A program made the translations under genes and the position numbers. This document shows, piece after piece, positions 34,690-46,600 of a stretch of DNA of 64,000 bases. Source of the DNA: Argopecten irradians (Eukaryota > Mollusca > Bivalvia > Pectinida > Pectinidae); contig NC_091135.1 of assembly GCF_041381155.1 (NCBI RefSeq), positions 68,719,418 through 68,783,417 on the forward strand. The letters run 5' to 3'. The notes under the pieces are model-generated. The model was not told the DNA's origin and searched no databases. It saw only the letters and a program-made list of their open reading frames with translations. The first letter of the stretch is position 1. Each line of letters begins with the position of its first letter.

Positions 34690-35240
34690 TTTTGAATTAG
34701 AACATGTAATACAAATATGTTATCTGCAATGTTACAGCCTGCCCTACATCTATAACCAATCTGGTCTTCAACCAGTTTTTCATGAACATTAGACCAATAC
34801 TTAAATCTAAAGAAATACCACGATAGTTTTTTGGGATTTGAAGATCACCCATTTTATGAAGGGTCGGGATAATTGCCTCACACCTGGCTTCTGGAAATAA
34901 AACATGACTTATCACAGAGTTAAATAATGTGACTAAAAAGGACTTAGCATAGAACAAACTTGTCTAATATGTTCATTCATTATGTCGTCAGGCCCCGGGC
35001 CCTCCCTCTAGGCTTGATTGCTATATTAAGACCCTCCTCAGACATTCAAGCATTAAGTTTCTTATCATCGTTGGGTCTTGGCCGCATATTACGATATTGC
35101 AGCTAATTCCAGAAAATCTTGTCAGCATTGAAATTTGCTGTACTTAACATACCAGCCGTCTGCCGGAATAGAAATGTATGGAACTGTTCTATTCCTCTTA
35201 AACTCTTTACCGTGGTCCTTTACAACATTTCTTGAAAATA
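34690..35240 (-). mobile_element. LINE reverse-transcriptase fragment
   Basis: The minus strand encodes GPDDIMNEHI, FPEARCEAIIPTLHKMGD and IPKNYRGISL. This is the conserved N-terminal RT block of non-LTR retrotransposons (goal 'NYRPISL'). The frame degrades upstream and stops shortly after KNWLKTRL. The 55-base-scale catalytic core (YADD) is absent, so it is an internal relic. Confidence 0.78.
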
Positions 35241-35319
35241 TTCCGAGCATTTCTGTTACATAAATAAAGGTCCTCTCTGGAGTCGAACGTAATAACTCGA
35301 TTCCAGACTCCTTTTAGGA

Positions 35320-36915
35320 TCAGATCGTGTAGGCTAATAATCTAGAGATGTTGTCTGGAGTGTCACGCTTCATTTATCTGGATCAGGTCGTTAGGGTGAT
35401 AACATAGAGATGTTGTCTGGAGTGTCACGCTTCATTTGTCTTGATCAGGTCGTGTAGGCTGATAATCTAGAGTTGTTGTCTGGAGTGTCACGCTTCATTT
35501 GTCTTGATCAGGTCGTAAGGGTGATAACATAGAGATGTTGTCTGGAGTGTCACGCTTCAATTGTCTGTATCAGGTCGTCAAGGGTGATAATCTAGGGATG
35601 TTTTCTGGAGTGTCACGCTTCATTTATCTGGATCAGGTCGTTAAGGGTGATAACATAGAGATGTTGTCTGGAGTGTCACGCTTCATTTGTCTGGATCAGG
35701 TCGTTAAGGCTGATAATCTAGAGTTGTTGTCTAGAGTGTCACGCTTCATTTGTCTGGATCAGGTCTTGTAGGCTAATAATCTAGAGATGTTGTCTGGAGT
35801 GTCACGCTTCATTTGTCTTGATCAGGTTGTAAGGGTGATAACATAGAGATGTTGTCTGGAGTGTCACGCTTCATTTGTCTTGATCGGGTCGTGTAGGCTG
35901 ATAATCTAGAGTTGTTGTCTTGAGTGTCACGCTTCAATTGTCTGGATCAGGTCGTCAAGGGTGATAATCTAGGGGTGTTTTCAGGAGTGTCACGCTTCAT
36001 TTGTCTTGATCATGTCGTTAAGGGTGATAATCTAGAGATGTTGTCTGGAGTGTCACGCTTCATTTGTCTTGATAAGGTCGTTAAGGGAGATAATCTAGAG
36101 ATGTTGTCTGGAGTGTCACGCTTCATTTGTCTGGATCAGGTCGTGTAGGCTGATAATCTAGAGATGTTGTCTGGAGTGTCACGCTTCATTTGTCTGGATC
36201 TGGTCGTAAGGGTGATAACATAGAGATGTTGTCTGGAGTGTCACGCTTCATTTGTCTGGATCAGGTCGTAAGGGTGATAACATAGAGATGTTGTCTGGAG
36301 TGTCACGCTTCATTTGTCTGGATCTGGTCGTAAGGGTGATAACATAGAGATGTTGTCTGGAGTGTCACGCTTCATTTGTCTGGATCAGGTCGTGTAGGCT
36401 GATAATCTAGAGATGTTGTCTGGAGTGTCACGCTTCATTTGTTGGATCTGGTCTGGATAACATAGAGATGTTGTCTGAGTGTACGCTGTCGTGATAATCA
36501 TAGAGATGTTGTCTGGAGTGTCACGCTTCATTTGTCTGGATCTGGTCGTAAGGGTGATAACATAGAGATGTTGTCTGGAGTGTCACGCTTCATTTGTCTT
36601 GATCATGTCGTTAAGGGTGATAACATAGAGATGTTGTCTGGAGTGTCACGCTTCATTTGTCTGGATCTGGTCGTAAGGGTGATAACATAGAGATGTTGTC
36701 TGGAGTGTCACGCTTCATTTGTCTGGATCTGGTCGTAAGGGTGATAACATAGAGATGTTGTCTGGAGTGTCACGCTTCATTTGTCTGGATCAGGTCGTGT
36801 AGGCTGATAACATAGAGATGTTGTCTGGAGTGTCACGAATCATTTGTCTTGATAAGGTCGTTAAGGGAGATAATCTAGAGATGTTGTCTGAAGTGTCACG
36901 CTTCATTGGCTGGTA
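35320..36915 (+). repeat. ~62 bp satellite, ~25 copies
   Basis: The unit is AGAGATGTTGTCTGGAGTGT, CACGCTTCATTTGTCTGGAT, CAGGTCGTTAAGGGTGATAA, CAT, with 61-63 base variants. One compressed unit lies near 36440-36500. Open frames of 74-78 codons arise where consecutive units happen to be 63 bases long; I do not treat them as genes. Confidence 0.94.
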
Positions 36916-37641
36916 ATGTCAAAGAGTTTTATTGTGTTCTGTTCTCCGATGTGGATGTATTAATTTATTTTAATGATTCCCATATTTGGTATTCGTCATT
37001 ATTTCGTCTATTGTTTTCGATGGATATGTCTTAAATGTTGTTTTGTTCAGAATACTTTTTCATAAGATTACATTTATAAGCAGCAATCACACAACTACCC
37101 GTTATTTGATGTAGCTTCAATAGCACGCTGGTCTGCATGCTACATCAGACGGCAGTAACAGCCGAGGGTAGACACAAGTATTAATTATATGTCTTTACGT
37201 ATTGATTAGAGCTAAAACTGGTGTAAGTGACTCGATAAACACAGCGTTAAATAAAGAGGATTGGTGTAAACGATGAAAGATTATATCGATATCACTCCTG
37301 TGCACTAAGGAAATAATAGTTCAATATACACATCAACATTTTGTCTTACCATTGTCTCTAATTTCTTTATTTTATATATATATATCGTAAACGGCATTTT
37401 TAAATTCCTAGCAATGATCATGATAACAACATAATGGGTTTTTTTTAAATAATGCGTTTAAGCATTATTATTTTTGTTACTGAATAGTTGACAATGAAAG
37501 ACAGATGCATATGATTGTAAATGGTAGTTATTAGATATTCCATTTTAAGTGTATCGCACGAGTTGCCTGGAGGTCACGTGGTTAGTTTATTAGGACGATA
37601 AAAGTGTGAGACTGGTGTGAAAGGGGGCTACTTCTGCGAGG
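36916..37641. promoter_or_regulatory. Upstream region of the cysteine-module gene
   Basis: No exon is seen. A weak TATA-like GATAAAAG lies at about 37597, roughly 45 bases before the ATG, following a CACGTG E-box-type hexamer near 37576. Either could be part of the promoter, but neither is decisive. Confidence 0.3.
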
Positions 37642-40600
37642 ATGTTCACGGCATACTTAGCTGTAACTGCAATCATCATTGTGCCGATAATTTCGGCATA
37701 TAACGAGGACTGCTCCGCATCAGGTGCGTATGGTATCACAAACTAAAGTGGTAGTTACATACTAGTTGTCTGCTTCAATGCCAATATGTATCCACTAGCA
37801 TGATATAATGTAAATTGCTCGAATTTTTTTATCATGAAACGAAACGTTATAACATTTGGGTGAATATAATTTTTTTATATAAATATCGTCAAATTACCAT
37901 TCTTCTTTTCTAAGCAAATTTCAAAATATTGGAGTGTATATTTTACCTAAGATAATTAGAACTATTCCGCCGTTTTATCGACTTTTAGATATCTTAACTA
38001 TAAACATGCAAGTAAATTAATGGTAGATCGAATGAACATATCGCGATATATACAACTACAGCTCGTCTGTATGAAAACCTAATTTGAAGTTAGATACTAT
38101 CAAACATTATCTAGAAAGTTAAACACCTCAAGACTGTCTCATAATGGAAGTCAAACGCTTAATAGATAAAGGACAGAGACATGTAACATTTATCATATAG
38201 AAAAAACAATCATTATGGTAATTATTCCTTGATGATAGATATGTTGGCAACATCTTCTTTAGATGAGAGAAAAAAATCATCGCCGAAATTTACAAGTCTT
38301 TCTGAATAAACATTTCGTTAGCTTTGAATGTGTAACTAATTTGTGCAGTTTTGCTTTGAAATAATGAGAAAATCGTATCCACTAAATGAATTACTACGTT
38401 TAAAGCTAGGTAATGAAAAACTTTTTTTTATATTCAGGCCTATGTACAGCCCTAGACGGTACCACATGTGTGTCACCTGGCACCACGAACCAGGAAGGAT
38501 GTAAAGTCTACCTGTGTGACCTAGTTAACGACACTCTTACATACGGAATAGACCCCGCTTCTAGTAGGTGAACAATGTTGACAAACAAACAGGAGTGGTC
38601 TGAAAGTTCATTCTGAACAGACTACTGAACAATGTTGACAAACAAACAGGAGTGGTCTGAAAGTTCATTCTGAACAGACTGCTGAACAATGTTGACAAAC
38701 AAACATAGGTGGTCTGAAAGTTCATTCTAAACAGACTGCTGAACAATGTTGACAAACAAACAGGAGTGGTCTAAAAGTTCATTCTGAACAGACTGCTGAA
38801 CAATGTTGACAAACAAACAGGAGTGGTCTAAAAGTTCATTCTGAATAGACTGCTGAACAATGTTGACAAACAAACAGGAGTGGTCTGAAAGTTTGTTCTG
38901 AACAGACTGCTGAACAATGTTGACAAACAAACAGGAGTGGTCTGAAAGTTTATTCTGAACAGACTGCTGAACAATGTTGACAAACAAACAGGAGTGGTCT
39001 GAAAGTTCATTCTGAACAGACTGCTGAACAATGTTGACAAACAAACAGGAGTGGTCTGAAAATTCATTCTGAACAGACTGCTGAACAATGTTGACAAACA
39101 AACAGGAGTGGTCTAAAAGTTCATTCTGAACAGACTGCTGAACAATGTTGACAAACAAACAGGAGTGGTCTGAAAGTTCATTCTGAACAGACTGCTGAAC
39201 AATGTTGACAAACAAACAGGAGTGGTCTAAAAGTTCATTCTGAACAGACTGCTGAACAATGTTGACAAACAAACAAGAGTGGTCTGAAAGTTCATTCTGA
39301 ACAGACTGCTGAACAATGTTGACAAACAAACAGGAGTGGTCTAAAATTCATTCTGAACAGACTGCTGAACAATGTTGACAAACAAACAGGAGTGGTATGA
39401 AAGTTCATTCTGAACAGACTGCTGAACAATGTTGACAAACAAACAGGAGTGGTATGAAAGTTCATTCTGAACAGACTGCTGAACAATGTTGACAAACAAA
39501 CAGGAGTGGTATGAAAGTTCATTCTGAACAGACTGCTGAACAATGTTGACAAACAAACAAGAGTGGTATGAAAGTTCATTCTGAACAGACTGCTGAACAA
39601 TGTTGACAAACAAACAGGAGTGGTATGAAAGTTCATTCTGAACAGACTGCTGAACAATGTTGACAAACAAACAGGAGTGGTCTGAAAGTTCATTCTGAAC
39701 AGACTGCTGAACAATGTTGACAAACAAACAGGAGTGGTCTAAAAGTTCATTCTGAACAGACTGCTGAACAATGTTGACAAACAAACAAGAGTGGTATGAA
39801 AGTTCATTCTGAACAGACTGCTGAACAATGTTGACAAACAAACAGGAGTGGTCTGAAAGTTCATTCTGAACAGACTGCTGAACAATGTTGACAAACAAAC
39901 AAGAGTGGTCTGAAAATTCATTCTGAACAGACTGCTGAACAATGTTGACAAACAAACAGGAGTGGTCTAAAAGTTCATTCTGAACAGACTGCTGAACAAT
40001 GTTGACAAACAAACAGGAGTGGTCTAAAAGTTCATTCTGAACAGACTGCTGAACAATGTTGACAAACAAACAGGAGTGGTCTGAAAGTTCATTCTGAACA
40101 GACTGCTGAACAATGTTGACAAACAAACAAGAGTGGTCTGAAAGTTCATTCTGAACAGACTGCTGAACAATGTTGACAAACAAACAGGAGTGGTCTAAAA
40201 GTTCATTCTGAACAGACTGCTGAACAATGTTGACAAACAAACAAGAGTGGTATGAAAGTTCATTCTGAACAGACTGCTGAACAATGTTGACAAACAAACA
40301 GGAGTGGTATGAAAGTTCATTCTGAACAGACTGCTGAACAATGTTGACAAACAAACAAGAGTGGTATGAAAGTTCATTCTGAACAGACTGCTGAACAATG
40401 TTGACAAACAAACAGGAGTGGTCTGAAAGTTCATTCTGAACAGACTGCTGAACAATGTTGACAAACAAACAAGAGTGGTCTGAAAGTTCATTCTGAACAG
40501 ACTGCTGAACAATGTTGACAAACAAACAAGAGTGATATGAAAGTTCATTCTGAACAGATTGCTGAACAATGTTGACAAACAAACAAGAGTGGTCTGAAAG

Positions 40601-43600
40601 TTCATTCTGAACAGACTGCTGAACAATGTTGACAAACAAGAGTGGTCTGAAAGTTCATTCTGCTATACAACATGACTTAATTCTTTAGACATTTTCCGCA
40701 GCGGACTTTAATTGAAAGGAAGAGAGTTTGCTATAGATATATCATTCACCAATGTATGCTACTAAATAATCCTCTAGCACTTTAATTCATAAAGAAAATA
40801 TCAAATCTATTATTATCACTAATCACTTGACTAAAATCCTGTCTGAACTACGTTTTCCCTATCCATTTAGATTGAAATATGGCGACATTTACTGTTCTTG
40901 GGATTGCAGGCACTTAAAAAATATCATTAAAAACAGTCCACAGTGAAAAAACAATATATATACAAGATTAATGAACGTTATATGCCAAGTTGATTGAATA
41001 AGTAAAATCATTGCCCAAACGCCGACATAGGGAAAAGTCACAAAACATCGCTTATTTAAGTACGACATATAATCAGATGTATCTGTATAGTGGGGTCATC
41101 AATTTGGACTAGTTGATTTACTGAACAATAATTATTTTTCTGTATTTTCATGCAAAACCCGATTTTCGGTTTGGCCTATTCTTTTTTGTCAACTGTAATC
41201 GTACGTTATTTTAGATGAATCTATGTCACATTTTTAGACCAATCTATGTCATATATTTAGACCAATCTATGTCACATTTTAGGACAATCTATGTCATATT
41301 TTTAAACCAATCTATGTCATATTTTAAACCAATCTATGTCACATTTTTAGACCATTCTATGTCATATCTTTAAACCAATCTATGTCACATTTTTAGACCA
41401 ATCTATGTCACATTTTTAGACCATTCTATGTCATATCTTTAAACCAATCTATGTCACATTTTTAGACCATTCTATGTCATATCTTTAAACCAATCTATGT
41501 CACATTTCAGACCATTCTATGTCATATCTTTAGACCAATCTATGGCATATTTTTAGACCAATCTATGTCACATTTTTAAACCCATTCTGTGTCACATGTT
41601 TTTGAAGTCATTTATTATATAAATTTTGTGAGTTACAAAAATAAAATGACATTATCCTCCTAATTATTCCACAGGTCAATGTACTGCTATGGACGGTACC
41701 ACGTGTGTGGCCCTAGGAAGTACTAACCAGGAGGGATGCGACATCTACCGGTGTGAATTCGTGGACGATAATCTGGACTACGTAATTGATGAATTAAGTA
41801 AGTCATAAAGTTAGGGATAATAAGGATAACTTGATATTAACAGTTACTTAAATGGTTATAAACAAAAACAAACTTTTTCATGATGCCATTATGAATTGGG
41901 GTAGATATGTGATTGTTTTTTTTTTTAATTTTTAATTATTGTCCATTGAAGGGTGCCGACATCCTAATGGAACGTGTTTACCAGAAGGCTACGAAGAGCG
42001 AAATAAGAAGACTTGCATCTTCACTTCGTGTATAAAACAAACAGAAATGGACGAATCAATTACCATGAGAGTACGCCATAGGCCTTATGGTACGTGAATG
42101 GTTAAATTTTTTCATCCAAAAATATTCAGAAGCGTGTTATATAGCTTTCTCCCATTTAAATCATCAATTGGGAAAATCTAAGCATATATATGGATAAATT
42201 TGTAATAGGATCAAAGATTGAATGGATTTGATTCCTTTTAAATAAGTTTTCAATCAAGGTTTTGTCACTTTATAAAGCATATCTCTGTCCAATCCGATTG
42301 TGTCCAGTTAAATACCTTAAGGAACGTTTTTTCTGATTGTGCCTAGCTAAAAACCTTGAGAAACGTTTTTTCTTGTTTAATGTAGCTAAAAACCTTGAGA
42401 AATGTCTGATTGTGACTAGTTAAATATCCTAATGAACGTTGTGTCTGATTTACAGGATGTTTACATTCGAATGGCACCTGTTTAGAAGAGAACTACATAG
42501 AGTGGAATATCAGAACCTGTGATTTAATAACATGTAGAAAGGAAGCTGATCCGAACGGCATGCTCCGAATGAATCTCCGCATCAGACAGCATGGTAGGTT
42601 TCCAACATATAGACTGCCTTACAATATCTACCAATAATAATCGACCTCATATTTTATAAAGTTTGATTTCAGAATCTACATTTCCTATATTAATGCATTA
42701 TTCATTTTGTGTACTGCTTAGTGCATCCTGTCTTTCAGAATATACTATTTCCATATACATGTAGTAGTATCAATGCTATATTTTCCAGGCTGTATGCTGC
42801 CCAGTGGATCCTGCCTTGCTCCCAACATACCACTTTACAAGGACCTGGAACGTTGTTGCAGCCCAGTCTGTAGGAGATCTTTAGGGGGATTCATACTAAA
42901 ACGAAACTATCAGGGTAAGTGCCTTGCTGACTAGTATGTTTGCTCTTTTAAAATCTACATGCGGTTTTTTAATCTTAGTGCTTTTATTTTGTTATATGTA
43001 TTTTCATATATTATTTATTATCATATCATATTAAAAAATCAAACAGAATATCAAAATTCATAAAATGATAATGATAAAAACCTACAAATGTGTCTTCTAA
43101 ATTGTTCCTCAGTCTGATATTTCGAAAATAGTGGCGTGTTTATGTCCTGCTATTCTAACATTAGTCTTCATTCAAGTGATGTACAGTTGTCCAGAACTAC
43201 TCGAAAGGCGGTTGTTGTCTTATTGAAATATGAAATTCTGCCGCCAAATCTAAGTTCTAATTAGTTTTTACGTAATTTACGGCCAATGTTTAACAACTCT
43301 CCCAATGGAGTTTAGAACACGTAATCGTGAGGTGGGTTCTGGCCTCAGTTTCACGAACATTCCTTAATTTTAAGGAATTCCTTAACTTAAAAGTCTCCAT
43401 TGGATACCATTAGAAATTCTAAGGCAGGTTCCATAACTTAAGGTGTTTTCTATAACTCGTGTAATGCTTTCCTATTGGGAATTTCAAGTTTAAGAAGTTC
43501 CTTAAAGTTAAGGAATGTTCATGAAACTGGGCCCAGAGGTAACAAGCAGAACTCCTTCGCCACCAATGACTACGGCCCCTTTAATGTTCAATAATCGATG

Positions 43601-46600
43601 ATCTACAGCGAACCATGGGAATATTGGTGTAAACTGGTTATTGGTTTACAACAGGGTGTCCTCGGAACGGAAAATGTGAGTTGGTTGATACCGTAGTGGA
43701 TGTGGGATGCATGAGATACATATGTAAAGTGTCAAACTTTGGATCGACAATGCAGTGGAAGCCAATAGGTAACGTATCACAAGAAAAAGTTGTCGGTAAT
43801 TCCTCGTCATTACTTTATAGTTTGCTCGTATATTAGATACTTTATTTATATGCGGCTTAATCATGGGTTTGGACGTAGAATAGTGTACCTCACACATTTT
43901 ATGTCAAAACTCAAATATTGTCTACGGAATGAAATGACAGCTACCTCTGCTCACAGTTACGGTTAGGTTTTTAATCTTTCCTTATTGGATTCCGTTTATA
44001 GAACAACACGAAAGCCACATAGATTAAAAGCATTGTCGACTTCAATTAATCAATTAAATAAATATTTATCTTTGGCTAAATCTTTGGCTGAATTTCGCAT
44101 CGAAGGAAGCTAGTATTAGCTTGTGATGATGCCTCTTGATTGTCTTGGCTGATTGTAGCTGCGGATCCGGTGTGACGCATACAAGGCGGAAGCTTGAAAA
44201 CTCGACGTTGCGGAACAACTTTGTCATCCAGCTGTTCCATTAATTTTGTTTCTCGTCGTATATAGGTGTCATAATTTTAAATATGATATAATAACCATTC
44301 AATAATTTTTATTTTCATAAATTATTTTAATGTTTACATATGGATTGAATGTATTTTTCTAATTTTCATAGCGGCTATGAAAATTAGAAAAATACATTCA
44401 ATCCCTATATGTACAGATTTTCGACGGGCAGATATTGTAGTATATTATTACGATTTGTAAATAATATATTAAAATGTTGACTGAGTATATTATTACTATT
44501 TGTAACTGATATGTATAGATGTTGACATAGTATATTATTACTATTTGTAAATGATCTATTTAGTATTGACTTAGTATATTATTACTATTTGTAAATGACA
44601 TATTTAGATATCGAGTTAGTATATTGTTACTATTTGTAAATGATATATATAGATGTTGATTTAGTATATTGTTACTATTTGTAAATGATATGTATAGATG
44701 TTGACATAGTATATTATTACTATTTGTAAATGACATATTTAGATATTGACTTAGCATATTGTTACTATTTGTAAATGATATGTATAGATGTTGATATTGT
44801 ATATTATTACTATTTGTAACTGATGTATATAGATGTTGACATAGTATATTATTACTATTTGTAAATGACATATTTAGATATTGACTTAGCATATTGTTAC
44901 TATTTGTAAATGATATGTATAGATGTTGACATAGTATATTATTACTATTTGTAAATGATCTATTTAGATATTGACTTAGTATATTATTACTATTTGTAAA
45001 TGATATATTTAGATATTGACTTAGTATATTATTACTATTTGTAAATGATATATATAGATGTTGAATGCGTATATTATTACTATATGTAAATGATATATTT
45101 AGATATCGAGTTAGTATATTGTTACTATTTGTAAATGATATATATAGATGTTGATATTGTATATTATTACTATTTGTAAATGATGTATATAGATGTTGAC
45201 ATAGTATATTATTACTATTTGTAAATGACATGTTTAGATATTGACTTAGCATATTGTTACTATTTGTAAATGATATATATAGATGTTGAATGAGTATATT
45301 ATTACTATATGTAAATGATATATTTAGATATCGAGTTAGTATATTGTTACTATTTGTAAATGATATATATAGATGTTGATATTGTATATTATTACTATTT
45401 GTAACTGATGTATATAGATGTTGACATAGTATATTATTACTATTTGTAAATGACATATTTAGATATTGACTTAGCATATTGTTACTATTTGTAAATGATA
45501 TGTATAGATGTTGATATTGTATATTATTACTATTTGTAACTGATGTATATAGATGTTGACATAGTATATTATTACTATTTGTAAATGACATATTTAGATA
45601 TTGACTTAGCATATTGTTACTATTTGTAAATGATATGTATAGATGTTGACATAGTATATTATTACTATTTGTAAATGATCTATTTAGATATTGACTTAGT
45701 ATATTATTACTATTTGTAAATGATATATTTAGATATTGACTTAGTATATTATTACTATTTGTAAATGATATATATAGATGTTGAATGCGTATATTATTAC
45801 TATATGTAAATGATATATATAGATGTTGACATAGTATATTATTACTATTTGTAAATGACATGTTTAGATATTGACTTAGCATATTGTTACTATTTGTAAA
45901 TGATATATATAGATGTTGAATGAGTATATTATTACTATATGTAAATGATATATTTAGATATCGAGTTAGTATATTATTACTATTTGTAAATGATATATAT
46001 ATATGTTGACATAGTAAATTATTACTTTTTGTATATGATCAATTTATGAAATGATCTATTTAGATATCGACTAAGTATATTATTACAATATGTAAATGAT
46101 CTATTTAGATTGTGACTTGGGTGATGGAACGTGTCATCGTAGAGAGGACACCGTACGCAACGAAACGTCATGTCTTGAAAAAGTATGCAGACCTTTCAAA
46201 GCTGATAACGGCACGTTTGTAACAAAAACCGTGGAAATCTATTATGGTAGGTCTTTTATTGATTATTTGCATTTTAGATCGATTTGGGTATGCCTTAATT
46301 TGCTTTTTCTTCATTATGCAAATAAATACATAGCCCCCCAAAAGTTGTGTTACTTATGTTAAAATTTGTTTTACAATTAATCTCTGAGAAAACTCTTGAA
46401 AAATAAATTAATAAGTTAGAGAAGATAAAATATACATACTGATGCCTATATCAACAAGGTTTACATATTTCTATATTTTATGTATAATTGTAAAATGTCC
46501 ATCTGTAAAACAACTTTTCGGGGGCAGTGTATGATAAAAGTATTTATTCTTCGCGAGATTAAATAACGCATGATCAATCCCGGAATATACATTATAAATA

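Noticed and set aside
35535-36148. Plus-strand frames of 74-78 codons
   Set aside because: They appear only where consecutive satellite units happen to be 63 bases long and break when unit length changes.
39341-40639. 432-codon minus-strand open frame
   Set aside because: It is an exact 19-residue repeat created by the 57 base minisatellite lying in an intron; neighbouring frames are open for the same reason.
44560-45882. 440-codon minus-strand open frame
   Set aside because: It is a 15-residue repeat produced by the 45 base minisatellite; no start context, splice context or sequence complexity.
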